Positions 37,679 to 45,014 of a stretch of DNA of 64,000 bases are shown piece after piece (within the stretch, counting starts at the first letter, position 1; every line of letters starts with the position of its first letter). Position numbers and translations under genes: made by a program. The notes below the pieces were generated by a model. The model worked only from the letters and a program-made list of their open reading frames with translations, did no database searches and was not told the origin of the DNA. The DNA is from Rhodoblastus acidophilus (GTDB lineage Bacteria > Pseudomonadota > Alphaproteobacteria > Rhizobiales > Beijerinckiaceae), in the NCBI RefSeq assembly GCF_025961575.1, contig NZ_JAOQNX010000024.1, positions 1 to 64,000 on the forward strand, in the 5' to 3' direction.

Positions 37679-39256
37679 ATGCTGCGGTTCCCCCTCTGGA
37701 AAACCCTCCTCACCCTCGCCGCGACGCTGATCGCCATCGCGATCTGCGTTCCCAGCATGATCGGGCCGGACAACCGGGCGAAGCTCGCCTCGGTCCTGCC
37801 GTCGTGGTTTCAGCCGCAAAGCATCGTGCTCGGCCTCGACCTGCAGGGCGGCGCGCATCTCCTTTATGAGGTCGATCGCGCCGATGTCGTGAAAACCATG
37901 ACGCAGAACCTGCGCGACGATCTGCGCCGGTTGCTGCGCGAGGAAAAGGTGGGCGTTTCCGGCGGCGTCGGCGTCACCGCCCGCGGCGTGCAGGTCCGTC
38001 TCGCCGATCCCAAGGATTTTTCCAGAATCCAGACCAAACTGTCGCAGCTCGTGCCGCTCGCGGCCAATGGGCCGGGCTCCGGCCTGGAGGTCAGTAATGA
38101 CGATGGTCTGGTGCGCCTGACCATCACCGACGCCGCAATCGACAACAAGGTGAAGCGCGCGGTCGAGCAGACCATCGAAGTCTTGAACCGCCGCGTCAAC
38201 GGCCTCGGCACCACCGAGCCGAACATCCAGCGCCAGGGCGCCGACCGCGTGCTCGTCGAAGTGCCGGGCCTGCAGGACACCAACCGGCTGAAGGAAATCG
38301 TCGGCACCACGGCGAAACTGGAGTTCCGCCTGGTCGCCGAGCCGGGCGCGCCTCCCGGCGACGTCGAACAGCTCGAGCAGACCGATCAGCCGGGCAAACT
38401 GCCGGTGGAAAAGCAGGTGATGGTGGAGGGCGAGGACCTCACCGACGCCCAGCCCGGTTTCGACTCGCGCACCAACGAGCCGGTCGTCAATTTCCGCTTC
38501 AACATCAGGGGCGGCCAGAAATTCGGGCAGGTGACCTCCGCCAATGTCGGCCGGCCCTTCGCCATCGTGCTCGACAACAAGGTGATTTCCGCGCCGCGCA
38601 TCCTCGGGCCGATCACCGGCGGCTCCGGCCAGATTTCCGGCCGGTTCACCGTCGAGCAGGCCAATAATCTGTCGATCCTTTTGCGCGCTGGCGCGTTGCC
38701 CGCCAAACTCACCATTGTCGAGGAGCGGACCGTGGGTCCGGGTCTGGGCCAGGATTCGATCGACGCCGGCAAGCGCGCCGCCTATTGGGCCGCAGGTCTG
38801 GTCGTCACCTATATGTTGATCACCTATGGCACGTTCGGCGTGTTCGCCAATATCGCCTTGCTGATCCACATTTCCATGATTTTTGCGGCTCTGGTGCTGC
38901 TGCGGGCGACTTTGACCCTGCCGGGCATAGCCGGGATCGTCTTGACCATCGGCATGGCGGTGGATTCCAACGTTTTGATCTACGAACGCATCCGCGAAGA
39001 ATCGCATGCGGGGCGCTCGATCATTTCGGCGCTGGACGCCGGTTTTAACCGCGCCTTTGCAACCATCGTCGACTCCAATGTCACCATGTTCGTGGTGGCC
39101 GCCATCCTCTACTTCCTCGGCTCCGGTCCGGTGCGCGGCTTCGCCGTCTCGCTGGCGCTCGGCATTCTGACGACCATCGTCACCGCCGTGACCATGACGC
39201 GCATGATGATCGCGCTGTGGTACAAGTACCGCCGTCCGACCAAGCTGCCGATCTAA
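37679..39256 (+). CDS. secD: Protein translocase subunit SecD
   Basis: SecD uses the proton gradient to pull exported proteins through the translocon. The 525-residue RND-fold protein has the first membrane segment at residues 5-25, the periplasmic P1 region with VLGLDLQGGAHLLYEVD and RVNGLGTTEPNIQRQG, and five C-terminal membrane helices with VGPGLGQDSI, GIAGIVLTIGMAVDSNVLIYERIREE and SALDAGFNRAFATIVDSNVTMFVVA. Length is typical of alphaproteobacteria. It is flanked by yajC and secF within an operon. Confidence 0.97.
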   Translation: MLRFPLWKTLLTLAATLIAIAICVPSMIGPDNRAKLASVLPSWFQPQSIVLGLDLQGGAHLLYEVDRADVVKTMTQNLRDDLRRLLREEKVGVSGGVGVTARGVQVRLADPKDFSRIQTKLSQLVPLAANGPGSGLEVSNDDGLVRLTITDAAIDNKVKRAVEQTIEVLNRRVNGLGTTEPNIQRQGADRVLVEVPGLQDTNRLKEIVGTTAKLEFRLVAEPGAPPGDVEQLEQTDQPGKLPVEKQVMVEGEDLTDAQPGFDSRTNEPVVNFRFNIRGGQKFGQVTSANVGRPFAIVLDNKVISAPRILGPITGGSGQISGRFTVEQANNLSILLRAGALPAKLTIVEERTVGPGLGQDSIDAGKRAAYWAAGLVVTYMLITYGTFGVFANIALLIHISMIFAALVLLRATLTLPGIAGIVLTIGMAVDSNVLIYERIREESHAGRSIISALDAGFNRAFATIVDSNVTMFVVAAILYFLGSGPVRGFAVSLALGILTTIVTAVTMTRMMIALWYKYRRPTKLPI

Positions 39257-39265
39257 GGTTTGACC

Positions 39266-40219
39266 ATGAAACTGCTGCGGCTTGCGCCCGAAAACACCAA
39301 ATTCCCGTTTATGCGCTTCCGGCGCGTGTCCTATCCGTTCTCGGCCGTGCTCTCCATCGTGTCGGTGCTGCTGTTCCTGTTCGTCGGGATGAATTTCGGC
39401 ATCGACTTTTCCGGCGGCACGCTGCTGGAAATCCAGGCCAAGAACGGCAAGGCCGATCTCTCCTATATTCGCGATCTCTCCGAGCATCTGAACCTCGGCG
39501 ATCTCGAAGTTCAGGGCTTTGGCAGCGACGCCGACGCCTCCATCCGCTTCGGCATGCAGCCGGGCGGCGATGTCGCCCAGCAGGCGGCGGTCGAGAAGGT
39601 GAAAAAGGCGCTCGGCGACGCCTATGAATTCCGCCGCGTCGAGGTCGTGGGGCCGCGCGTCTCCGGCGAACTGGTGCAACAGGGTACGCTCGGCGTGGTC
39701 ATCTCGATCTTCGCCGTGCTCGCCTATCTGTGGTTCCGCTTCGAATGGCAGTTCGCCATTGGCGCGATCATCGCCACCATGCACGATCTGTTGCTGACGG
39801 TGGGCTTCTTCTCGATCACGCAATTGGAGTTCAACACCACCTCGATTGCGGCGATTCTGACCATTGTCGGCTATTCGCTCAACGAGACCGTGGTGGTGTT
39901 GGACCGCATCCGCGAAATGATGCGCAAGTACAAGAAAATGCCGACGGACCAGCTGATCGACATGTCGGTCAACGCCGTGCTGCCGCGCACCTTGATGACG
40001 GCGACGACCGTGTTCCTGGCGCTGCTGTCGCTGGTGATCTTTGGCGGCAACGTGATTCGCTCGTTCTCGCTGGCGATGATGTGGGGCATTTTCGTCGCCA
40101 CCTATTCGTCGATCTTCATCTGCTCGCCGACGCTGATCTATCTCGGCCTGCGCAACGAGCGCAGCGGTCGCGACGAGACCACGGCCGGCGCAAAGCCGCT
40201 GGCGAGCGGGAAGCTTTGA
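39266..40219 (+). CDS. secF: Protein translocase subunit SecF
   Basis: SecF forms the export motor together with SecD. The 317-residue protein has the N-terminal helix, GMNFGIDFSGGTLLEI, GPRVSGELVQQGTLGVVISIFAVLAYLWFRFEWQFAIGAI split over helices 2-3, and GYSLNETVVVLDRIREMMRK with SVNAVLPRTLMTATTVFLALLSL. I use the ATG at 39266, 9 bp after the secD stop (AAGG upstream), although a TTG at 39260 is possible. Its stop overlaps the start of the next gene. Confidence 0.96.
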   Translation: MKLLRLAPENTKFPFMRFRRVSYPFSAVLSIVSVLLFLFVGMNFGIDFSGGTLLEIQAKNGKADLSYIRDLSEHLNLGDLEVQGFGSDADASIRFGMQPGGDVAQQAAVEKVKKALGDAYEFRRVEVVGPRVSGELVQQGTLGVVISIFAVLAYLWFRFEWQFAIGAIIATMHDLLLTVGFFSITQLEFNTTSIAAILTIVGYSLNETVVVLDRIREMMRKYKKMPTDQLIDMSVNAVLPRTLMTATTVFLALLSLVIFGGNVIRSFSLAMMWGIFVATYSSIFICSPTLIYLGLRNERSGRDETTAGAKPLASGKL

Positions 40220-40605
40220 TCCCAGAGCGCAAGTACGAGGGGTTTCTGCCCGGCGCCCATATGATCGAGGGCATCGGGCAGGGGGCTTTCGAGTTCGGCG
40301 GCATGTCGCATGTCGGCTCGCTGCTGCTGCTGCCTGATGGCGTGCGCGCCATTTCGGTCACGCGTTTTGCCGAGGTGGACGAGGGCGTGCTGGCGCCCTT
40401 GTTCGCTTTGCCGCGCGGAAACGTGGAATTGCTGCTGTTCGGCTGCGGGCCGTCGCTGCAGCCGGTTCCTCCCGGTTTGCGCCAGCGGTTGCTGGAGGCG
40501 GGGGTGCGCTGTGATCCCATGAGCACCGGCCATGCCGCGCAGACCTATAATATTTTGCTGGGTGAAAAACGCCGGGTTGGAGCGCTGTTGATCGCCGTGG
40601 CTTAG
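40216..40605 (+). CDS. Mth938-domain protein, NDUFAF3 homologue
   Basis: This 129-residue protein contains the Mth938/DUF498 domain (HMIEGIGQGAFEFGGMSHVGSLLLLPDGV, LLLFGCGPSLQPVP, CDPMSTGHAAQTYNILLGEKRRVGALLIAV). The mitochondrial relative NDUFAF3 is an assembly factor of respiratory complex I, and linkage of the bacterial gene to secDF is known. I read the start as a TTG at 40216 that overlaps the secF TGA stop, implying coupled translation; ATG 40261 is the alternative. The next gene in the same direction is the NDUFAF6-like gene at 41329, but a DUF559 gene and repeats lie between them. Confidence 0.85.
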   Translation: MIPERKYEGFLPGAHMIEGIGQGAFEFGGMSHVGSLLLLPDGVRAISVTRFAEVDEGVLAPLFALPRGNVELLLFGCGPSLQPVPPGLRQRLLEAGVRCDPMSTGHAAQTYNILLGEKRRVGALLIAVA

Positions 40606-40626
40606 GGCTGCTTCTATCGGAAAGAA

Positions 40627-40761
40627 CCCCTCATCCGGCGCTTCGCGCCACCTTCTCCCGCAAGGGGAGAAGGGACATCCCGCAACTTTGTAGGAGGTGG
40701 ACTCCTTCGCCCCTTGCGGGAGAAGGTGGCTCGCGGCGCGAGCCGCGAGACGGATGAGGGG
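40627..40761. repeat. Family A repeat pair (A3), upstream of the DUF559 gene
   Basis: A direct arm (40627-40673) and an inverted arm (40704-40761) face each other with 30 nt between. The last bases of the right arm, GATGAGGGG, end 7 nt before the DUF559 start codon and appear to serve as its ribosome-binding site. Confidence 0.88.
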
Positions 40762-40768
40762 CGCTGCG

Positions 40769-41125
40769 ATGCGCAATACCGATGTTTCACCCCTGCTGAA
40801 AGCGCGGGCGCGCGCCATGCGACATGGTCCGACCGAGGCCGAGGCCGCGCTCTGGAAAATCTTACGCGGACCCCGTCTCAGCGCGTTGAAGTTCCGGCGG
40901 CAGGCGCCCATTCCCCCTTATATTGTTGATTTCTTATGTTTTGAGCATCGGTTGATCGTGGAGGCGGATGGGTCTCAGCATGCGGAAAATCCGCGGGATG
41001 ATCGTCGGGACGCCTTTCTGCTGTCGCAGGAATTCACAATAGTGCGATTTTGGACTCACGAAATCTTGCACGCGCGCGCGGCTGTGGAAAATACCATACT
41101 TGCGCGTTGCGGGTTGCCGTGGTGA
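40769..41125 (+). CDS. DUF559 endonuclease-like protein (PD-(D/E)XK fold, Vsr-related)
   Basis: This 118-residue protein belongs to the DUF559 family, related to the very-short-patch-repair endonuclease. Visible motifs are the N-terminal RHGPTEAEAALWKILRG, the core LKFRRQAPIPPYIVDFLCFEHRLIVEADGSQH with putative metal ligands D54, E65 and D67 and H71, and VRFWTHEIL near the C terminus. It is intact. No methyltransferase or other defence gene is adjacent. Paired family A repeats stand on both sides, and the upstream one supplies GAGGGG as ribosome site. The gene splits the secDF-linked pair of NDUFAF3- and NDUFAF6-like genes, so it looks like an insertion. Confidence 0.85.
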   Translation: MRNTDVSPLLKARARAMRHGPTEAEAALWKILRGPRLSALKFRRQAPIPPYIVDFLCFEHRLIVEADGSQHAENPRDDRRDAFLLSQEFTIVRFWTHEILHARAAVENTILARCGLPW

Positions 41126-41157
41126 GGAGTTGGCATGTTGAGATTCGTCGGGGGCGC

Positions 41158-41320
41158 CCCCTCATCCGTCTCGCGCTTCGCGCGAGCCACCTTCTCCCGC
41201 AAGGGGAGAAGGGTGAGCCCGTTCTGCGGTATTGCGGCGCTTTCTGTCTTCCACGACGATGAGCGCCGGCTTTCCTTCTCCCCTTGCGGGAGAATGAGGC
41301 GCGAAGCGCCGGATGAGGGG
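41158..41320. repeat. Family A repeat pair (A4), downstream of the DUF559 gene
   Basis: A direct arm (41158-41212) and an inverted arm (41274-41320) have the same orientation as pair A3. The right arm ends in GATGAGGGG 8 nt before the start codon of the gene at 41329, so it again provides the ribosome site. Confidence 0.88.
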
Positions 41321-41328
41321 TTTTTCGC

Positions 41329-42135
41329 ATGACCGCCTCTCCCGACTCCTACGCCCATTGCGAGGCCCTCCTGCGCGACGGCGACAAGGATCGCTGGCTC
41401 GCCACCATGTTCGCGCCGGCCGAAAAACGGCCCTATCTGCACGCGCTCTACGCCTTCAACCTGGAGGTGTCGCGCATCGCCGGTCAGGTCACCCAGCCGC
41501 TGCTCGGCGAAATGCGGCTGCAATTCTGGACCGATCTGCTCAATGGGGGCGGCGGCGAGCAAAATCCGGTGGCCGAGGCCCTACTCGACACGCTCGACGT
41601 TTGCCGCCTGCACCGCGAGGTGCTGCTGGAGCTGCTGGAGGCCCGGCTGTTCGATCTCTATGACGAGCCGCATCCCGATCTCGAGGCGCTCGATCATTAT
41701 TGCGACCTCACCTGCGGCGCGCTGTTCCGTCTTGCCGGCCAGATCCTTGACCCCTCCGCGCCTGGACTCGCCGCCGCGCCGGCCGGGCGCGCCTATGCGC
41801 TCACCGGGCTGATGCGCGCGTTGCCCTGGCTGGCGGCGGAGCACAAATCGCTGGTTCCCGCCGATGTGGCGGCGCGCCATGGGGTGAGGGGCCTGCAGAA
41901 CTCGCCGGCCTTGCGGGCGGCGCTGGAGGAATTGCGCGCCCACGCCCGCGAAAATCTGGGAAAAACCCGCGCGGCCCTGGAGCGCACGCCGGCCGCGGAG
42001 CGCCCCGCCTATCGCGCGTTGGCGCTGCCGAAGCTTTATCTCGCCCAGATGGACGACGCGGCCGATCCCTTGGCCCCGCTGCCGGAAATCGCCCAATGGC
42101 GCCGGCAATGGGCGCTGCTGCGCGCGAAGGTTTAG
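41329..42135 (+). CDS. Squalene/phytoene synthase family protein, NDUFAF6-like
   Basis: The 268-residue protein has the trans-isoprenyl synthase fold (YAFNLEVSRIAGQV, RLQFWTDLLNG, LDHYCDLTCGALFRLAGQIL). The paired DxxxD aspartate motifs that bind diphosphate in true squalene or phytoene synthases are not present: the first is replaced by YAFNLEVSRI and the second by DHYCDLTCG. This pattern is that of the NDUFAF6 group, whose mitochondrial member assists complex I assembly. Linkage to an NDUFAF3-like gene supports that reading. Catalytic isoprenoid synthesis is therefore unlikely. The start is right after a family A arm that gives GAGGGG. Confidence 0.8.
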   Translation: MTASPDSYAHCEALLRDGDKDRWLATMFAPAEKRPYLHALYAFNLEVSRIAGQVTQPLLGEMRLQFWTDLLNGGGGEQNPVAEALLDTLDVCRLHREVLLELLEARLFDLYDEPHPDLEALDHYCDLTCGALFRLAGQILDPSAPGLAAAPAGRAYALTGLMRALPWLAAEHKSLVPADVAARHGVRGLQNSPALRAALEELRAHARENLGKTRAALERTPAAERPAYRALALPKLYLAQMDDAADPLAPLPEIAQWRRQWALLRAKV

Positions 42136-42158
42136 AGTCCCGCCGTTCCGATGGCGAT

Positions 42159-42215
42159 GGTTCGATGCTTCGACAGGCTCAGCAGGCTGCTTCGCAGCCT
42201 CCTCACCATGAGGGG
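42159..42215. repeat. Repeat related to family C (GCTTCGACAGGCTCAGC type)
   Basis: GGTTCGATGCTTCGACAGG, then a CAGGCTGC...GCAGCCTC hairpin and CTCACCATGAGG. An inverted relative lies at 24447-24492. Confidence 0.68.
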
Positions 42216-42276
42216 TTTCTCTATAGGGCGCCGCCTTGGCGGGACGGTTCACGGGTCTGCAGCCTGCTCTCGCGAC

Positions 42277-42516
42277 TCAAAAATCGAAGAACTTTTCGCG
42301 CAGCGCGTTCTCGTAATCCTGCTTGGCTTCCTTCGCCCGGTCGCGGGCGTCCTCCTCGTCGAAATGCGCCTGTTCCCAGCGGTCCACTTCGGCGAGGGTG
42401 TGATTGACGCAGACCAGCGCCTCCTCAGCGCGGATCGCCGCAATCCATTGCTCCAGCGCCGCCTTATAGGCGCTCTGCAGCGCGTCGAGTTCGGAATAGT
42501 CCTGGACGTCGCTCAT
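42277..42516 (-). CDS. Small acidic helical protein, unknown
   Basis: This 79-residue product (starting MSDVQDYSELDALQSAYKA) is rich in Glu, Asp and Ala and looks like one or two long helices, possibly coiled coil. I do not recognise the family. It reads in the same direction as trmFO, 55 bp downstream of it, so it may be the second gene of that unit. A GAGGATGCC sequence stands just ahead of the ATG. Confidence 0.6.
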   Translation of the reverse strand: MSDVQDYSELDALQSAYKAALEQWIAAIRAEEALVCVNHTLAEVDRWEQAHFDEEDARDRAKEAKQDYENALREKFFDF

Positions 42517-42571
42517 GGCATCCTCCTGACCTTCAAAACTTAGGCCAGGCGCGTGAAACCGTGATGACGGC

Positions 42572-43978
42572 TTACGCGGTCGTCAGCCATGTCTTCAGAT
42601 CGGCCTCGGCGCGGGCGGACAGGGCGCGCTTTTTGGCGATGGCCTTTTCCGGGCCGCGCAGCCTCTTGCCGTCGGGGGCTTTCGGCGTCTCCGCGAGCGG
42701 CGGGAACAGGCCGAAATTGACGTTCATCGGCTGAAAGCTTTGAGGGCCGTTGTCGATCGTGTCGATGTGGCCGCCGGTGATGTGGTTGAGCAGCGCGCCG
42801 ATCGCCGTGGTCGGCGGCGGCGGTTGCAGGATCACGCCCAGGCGCTCGGCCGCCGCCATGCGGCCGGCGATCAGCCCCACCGCCGCGCTCTCGACATAGC
42901 CCTCGCAGCCCGTGATTTGTCCGGCGAAGCGAATCCGCGTGTCCGCCTTGAGCCGCAGCCGCGCGTCGAGCACGCGCGGGGAATTGAGAAACGTGTTGCG
43001 GTGCAGGCCGCCGAGCCGCGCGAATTCCGCCTTTTCCAGCCCGGGAATGGTGCGAAAAACCTTTTGTTGCGCGCCATAGGTGAGCTTGGTTTGGAAGCCG
43101 ACCATGTTGTAGAGCGTGCCCAGGGCGTTGTCCTGGCGCAGTTGGATGATCGCGCAGGGCTTTTGCGTGGGATTGTGCGGGTTGGTGAGGCCGACGGGTT
43201 TTAACGGCCCATGGCGCAGGGTCTCGCGGCCGCGCTCCGCCATCACTTCGATCGGCAGGCAGCCGTCGAAATAGGGCGTCTTCTCCCATTCCTTGAACGC
43301 GACCTTTTCGCCTTCGAGCAGCGCGTCGATAAAAGCTTCGTACTGGTCGCGGTCGAGGGGGCAGTTGATGTAGTCGGCGCCGGTGCCGCCCGGTCCCGTC
43401 TTGTCGTAACGCGACTGGAACCAGGCCTTGTCCATGTCGATCGAGTCTTTATGGACGATCGGGGCGATGGCGTCGAAAAAGGCCAGCTCCTGCTCGCCGG
43501 TCTTTTGCTTGATGGCGTCGGCGAGGGCGGCCGAGGTCAGCGGCCCCGTGGCGATGATGACATTGTCCCATGTCTCCGGGGGCAGTTCCGAAATTTCCTC
43601 GCGGCGGACCCAGATGTTCGGGTCGTTTTCCAGCGCATGGGTGACGGCGGCGGCAAAGCCGTCGCGGTCCACCGCCAGCGCGCCGCCCGCCGGCACCTGA
43701 TGCGCGTCGGCGCAGCCCATGATCAGCGAGTTCATTGCCCGCATTTCCCGGTGCAGCACGCCCACCGCATTGGTGGAGGCCTCGTCGGAGCGGAACGAGT
43801 TGGAGCAGACGAGTTCGGCGAGCGAATCCGTCTTATGGGCGTCGGTCGGGCGGGTCGGGCGCATTTCATGCAGGATCACCGGCGCGCCGGCGCGGGCGAT
43901 CTGCCACGCGGCTTCGCTGCCTGCGAGTCCGCCGCCAATGACGTGGATGGGATCGATGTCGAATGCGGGATTGGCCAT
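42572..43978 (-). CDS. trmFO: tRNA (uracil-54-C5)-methyltransferase, folate/FAD-dependent, TrmFO
   Basis: TrmFO makes ribothymidine 54 in the tRNA T-loop using methylenetetrahydrofolate and FADH2. The 468-residue protein starts with the FAD fold [31 protein letters not shown] and has the conserved blocks [80 protein letters not shown] and [23 protein letters not shown]. The methylation cysteines are within SNS/NCPL and TGCEG regions. Length is normal. It is not next to topA or xerC as in some bacteria. A 458-bp gene-free region lies upstream. Confidence 0.96.
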   Translation of the reverse strand: MANPAFDIDPIHVIGGGLAGSEAAWQIARAGAPVILHEMRPTRPTDAHKTDSLAELVCSNSFRSDEASTNAVGVLHREMRAMNSLIMGCADAHQVPAGGALAVDRDGFAAAVTHALENDPNIWVRREEISELPPETWDNVIIATGPLTSAALADAIKQKTGEQELAFFDAIAPIVHKDSIDMDKAWFQSRYDKTGPGGTGADYINCPLDRDQYEAFIDALLEGEKVAFKEWEKTPYFDGCLPIEVMAERGRETLRHGPLKPVGLTNPHNPTQKPCAIIQLRQDNALGTLYNMVGFQTKLTYGAQQKVFRTIPGLEKAEFARLGGLHRNTFLNSPRVLDARLRLKADTRIRFAGQITGCEGYVESAAVGLIAGRMAAAERLGVILQPPPPTTAIGALLNHITGGHIDTIDNGPQSFQPMNVNFGLFPPLAETPKAPDGKRLRGPEKAIAKKRALSARAEADLKTWLTTA

Positions 43979-44387
43979 GGGTGCTCCGTCGGGAGCGCGC
44001 TTTTAGCGCGGACCGGCGGGGGAGGGAAGCGGGGCGGTGGCGCTGTTTTGGTCTTGTTGACCCGGGCCTTTGGGAGGGGATTTGGTGAATTTTCTACCTT
44101 TGGTTGAATGCGATTTGCAAAATGTGATCAGAAATCGCGTTATTTCGCGCAATTTGTGCGAAAAACCGCGCGAAACACGTGCGTTTTCATATGTGCAACT
44201 TTGAGGTTGTTACGCGGACCGGGGCGGCGGCGGCGTGAAGGAAGATCTTGAATATCAGAGGTTTGCGGGAAAAAGTTTCACGTGGAACATAACAGGAACA
44301 AATTTTGGGCGTTTGTCAAGCCGGGGGGAGCGGTTTTCACTTTTTACAAAATGGCGGTTTTGGCTTGCTGGCCTGGGCGCATCCGCC
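43979..44387. other. Gene-free interval with AT-rich block and parS-like site
   Basis: The region upstream of trmFO has no convincing gene. It changes from GC-rich to a markedly AT-richer stretch (44080-44370) with several short palindromes around 44124-44185, a CACGTG at 44177-44182 in a weaker palindrome, and the parS-like sequence at 44275-44288. Confidence 0.6.
44275..44288. other. parS-like centromere site
   Basis: GTTTCACGTGGAAC matches the ParB-binding consensus GTTYCACGTGRAAC at all 14 positions. No other copy is apparent in this window, and no parA or parB gene is present. A GAAC-N7-GAAC sequence (44285-44299), which matches the alphaproteobacterial LexA motif, overlaps its right end. 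Confidence 0.6.
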
Positions 44388-44783
44388 GTCATGCGCGGGC
44401 TTGTCCCGGGCATCCACGCCGGCCCAACATGCCAGGATGAAGGGCGGATGGGTGTACATCGTCACCAACAGGCCGAACGGCATCCTTTACACGGGCGTGA
44501 CGGCTGATTTGGCGCGACGAATTTATGAGCATCGGACCGGCGCTGGAGCAGGGTTTACCCAGCGCTATGGGTTGCATCGCCTCGTCTATTACGAGCGATA
44601 TGAAGACATCGTCACGGCCATACAACGTGAGAAGAATGTCAAACATTGGCCGCGCGCCTGGAAGGCGCGGTTGATTGTCGAGTTCAATGAAGATTGGCGA
44701 GACCTGTATGACGATCTGGCTTGACCTTATGGCAGTTAGCCCGACGGGTCGGCGTGGATGCCCGGGACAAGCCCGGGCATGAC
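44388..44783. mobile_element. Family B repeat pair (B2) enclosing a GIY-YIG nuclease gene
   Basis: Arms at 44388-44419 and 44752-44783 are facing inverted copies of the same 32-nt sequence (one mismatch in the left palindrome). The outer edges read GTCATG and the inner edges CCACGC, as in the gene-less pairs at 1200 and 53830. The 332-nt interior is almost filled by a GIY-YIG nuclease gene. The layout is that of a small nuclease-coding element bounded by inverted palindromes. Confidence 0.72.
44437..44724 (+). CDS. GIY-YIG nuclease domain protein
   Basis: This 95-residue protein is a stand-alone GIY-YIG endonuclease domain. It has WVYIVTNRPNGILYTGVTADLARRIYEH, where VYI and YTG form the name-giving strands and R27/R28 and H32 the catalytic helix, then YYERYEDIVTAIQREKNVKHWPRAWK and VEFNEDWRDLYDDL. 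It matches the UvrC/YhbQ-like small single-domain group that is frequent and often multicopy in alphaproteobacterial genomes. The ATG lies 17 nt inside the left arm of the repeat pair and the stop 27 nt before the right arm, with no other gene in the element. Role unknown; a part in repeat movement is proposed. Confidence 0.88.
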   Translation: MKGGWVYIVTNRPNGILYTGVTADLARRIYEHRTGAGAGFTQRYGLHRLVYYERYEDIVTAIQREKNVKHWPRAWKARLIVEFNEDWRDLYDDLA

Positions 44784-44798
44784 GGTTGATCTTGCGCT

Positions 44799-45014
44799 TC
44801 AGCAGCACCTGAATCCGGCGTTGTTGCCCACCCCGAACCGACGATCCTCGCGATTGCGGAAAAATTCCGTGCGGGTCATCGGCGTCTGGCCCGGATGCGT
44901 CCGGGCCATATGGGCGACATAGGCGTCGTAGTCGGGCTGGCCGCACATCAGCGCGGCCGTCTGACTTAAAGCCCGGCCAAAGTTCTTAAGCCCCTGAGGG
45001 CAGCACACCGGCAT
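44799..45014 (-). CDS. ybdD: YbdD/YjiX family protein (DUF466), CstA partner
   Basis: The 71-residue protein matches the YbdD/YjiX family (LKNFGRALSQTAALMCGQPDYDAYVAHMARTHPGQTPMTRTEFFRNREDRRFG), a cytoplasmic partner gene nearly always found behind cstA. Work in enterobacteria ties these proteins to pyruvate or peptide uptake by the CstA/BtsT carriers. It overlaps the cstA 3' end by 29 bp, so expression is coupled. It has four cysteines at its ends (VCCPQG and FRCC), with the C-terminal Cys pair common in this family. Confidence 0.85.
   Translation of the reverse strand: MPVCCPQGLKNFGRALSQTAALMCGQPDYDAYVAHMARTHPGQTPMTRTEFFRNREDRRFGVGNNAGFRCC

Noticed and set aside
37181-39823. 880-codon minus-strand frame opposite yajC-secD-secF
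   Set aside because: Longest shadow in the window. It spans three coupled genes on the other strand and its product is His/Asp/Gly-rich noise.
44285-44299. LexA box as an independent regulatory feature
   Set aside because: GAAC-N7-GAAC is expected about twice by chance in 64 kb on both strands, and no SOS gene follows. Only its overlap with the parS-like site is mentioned.
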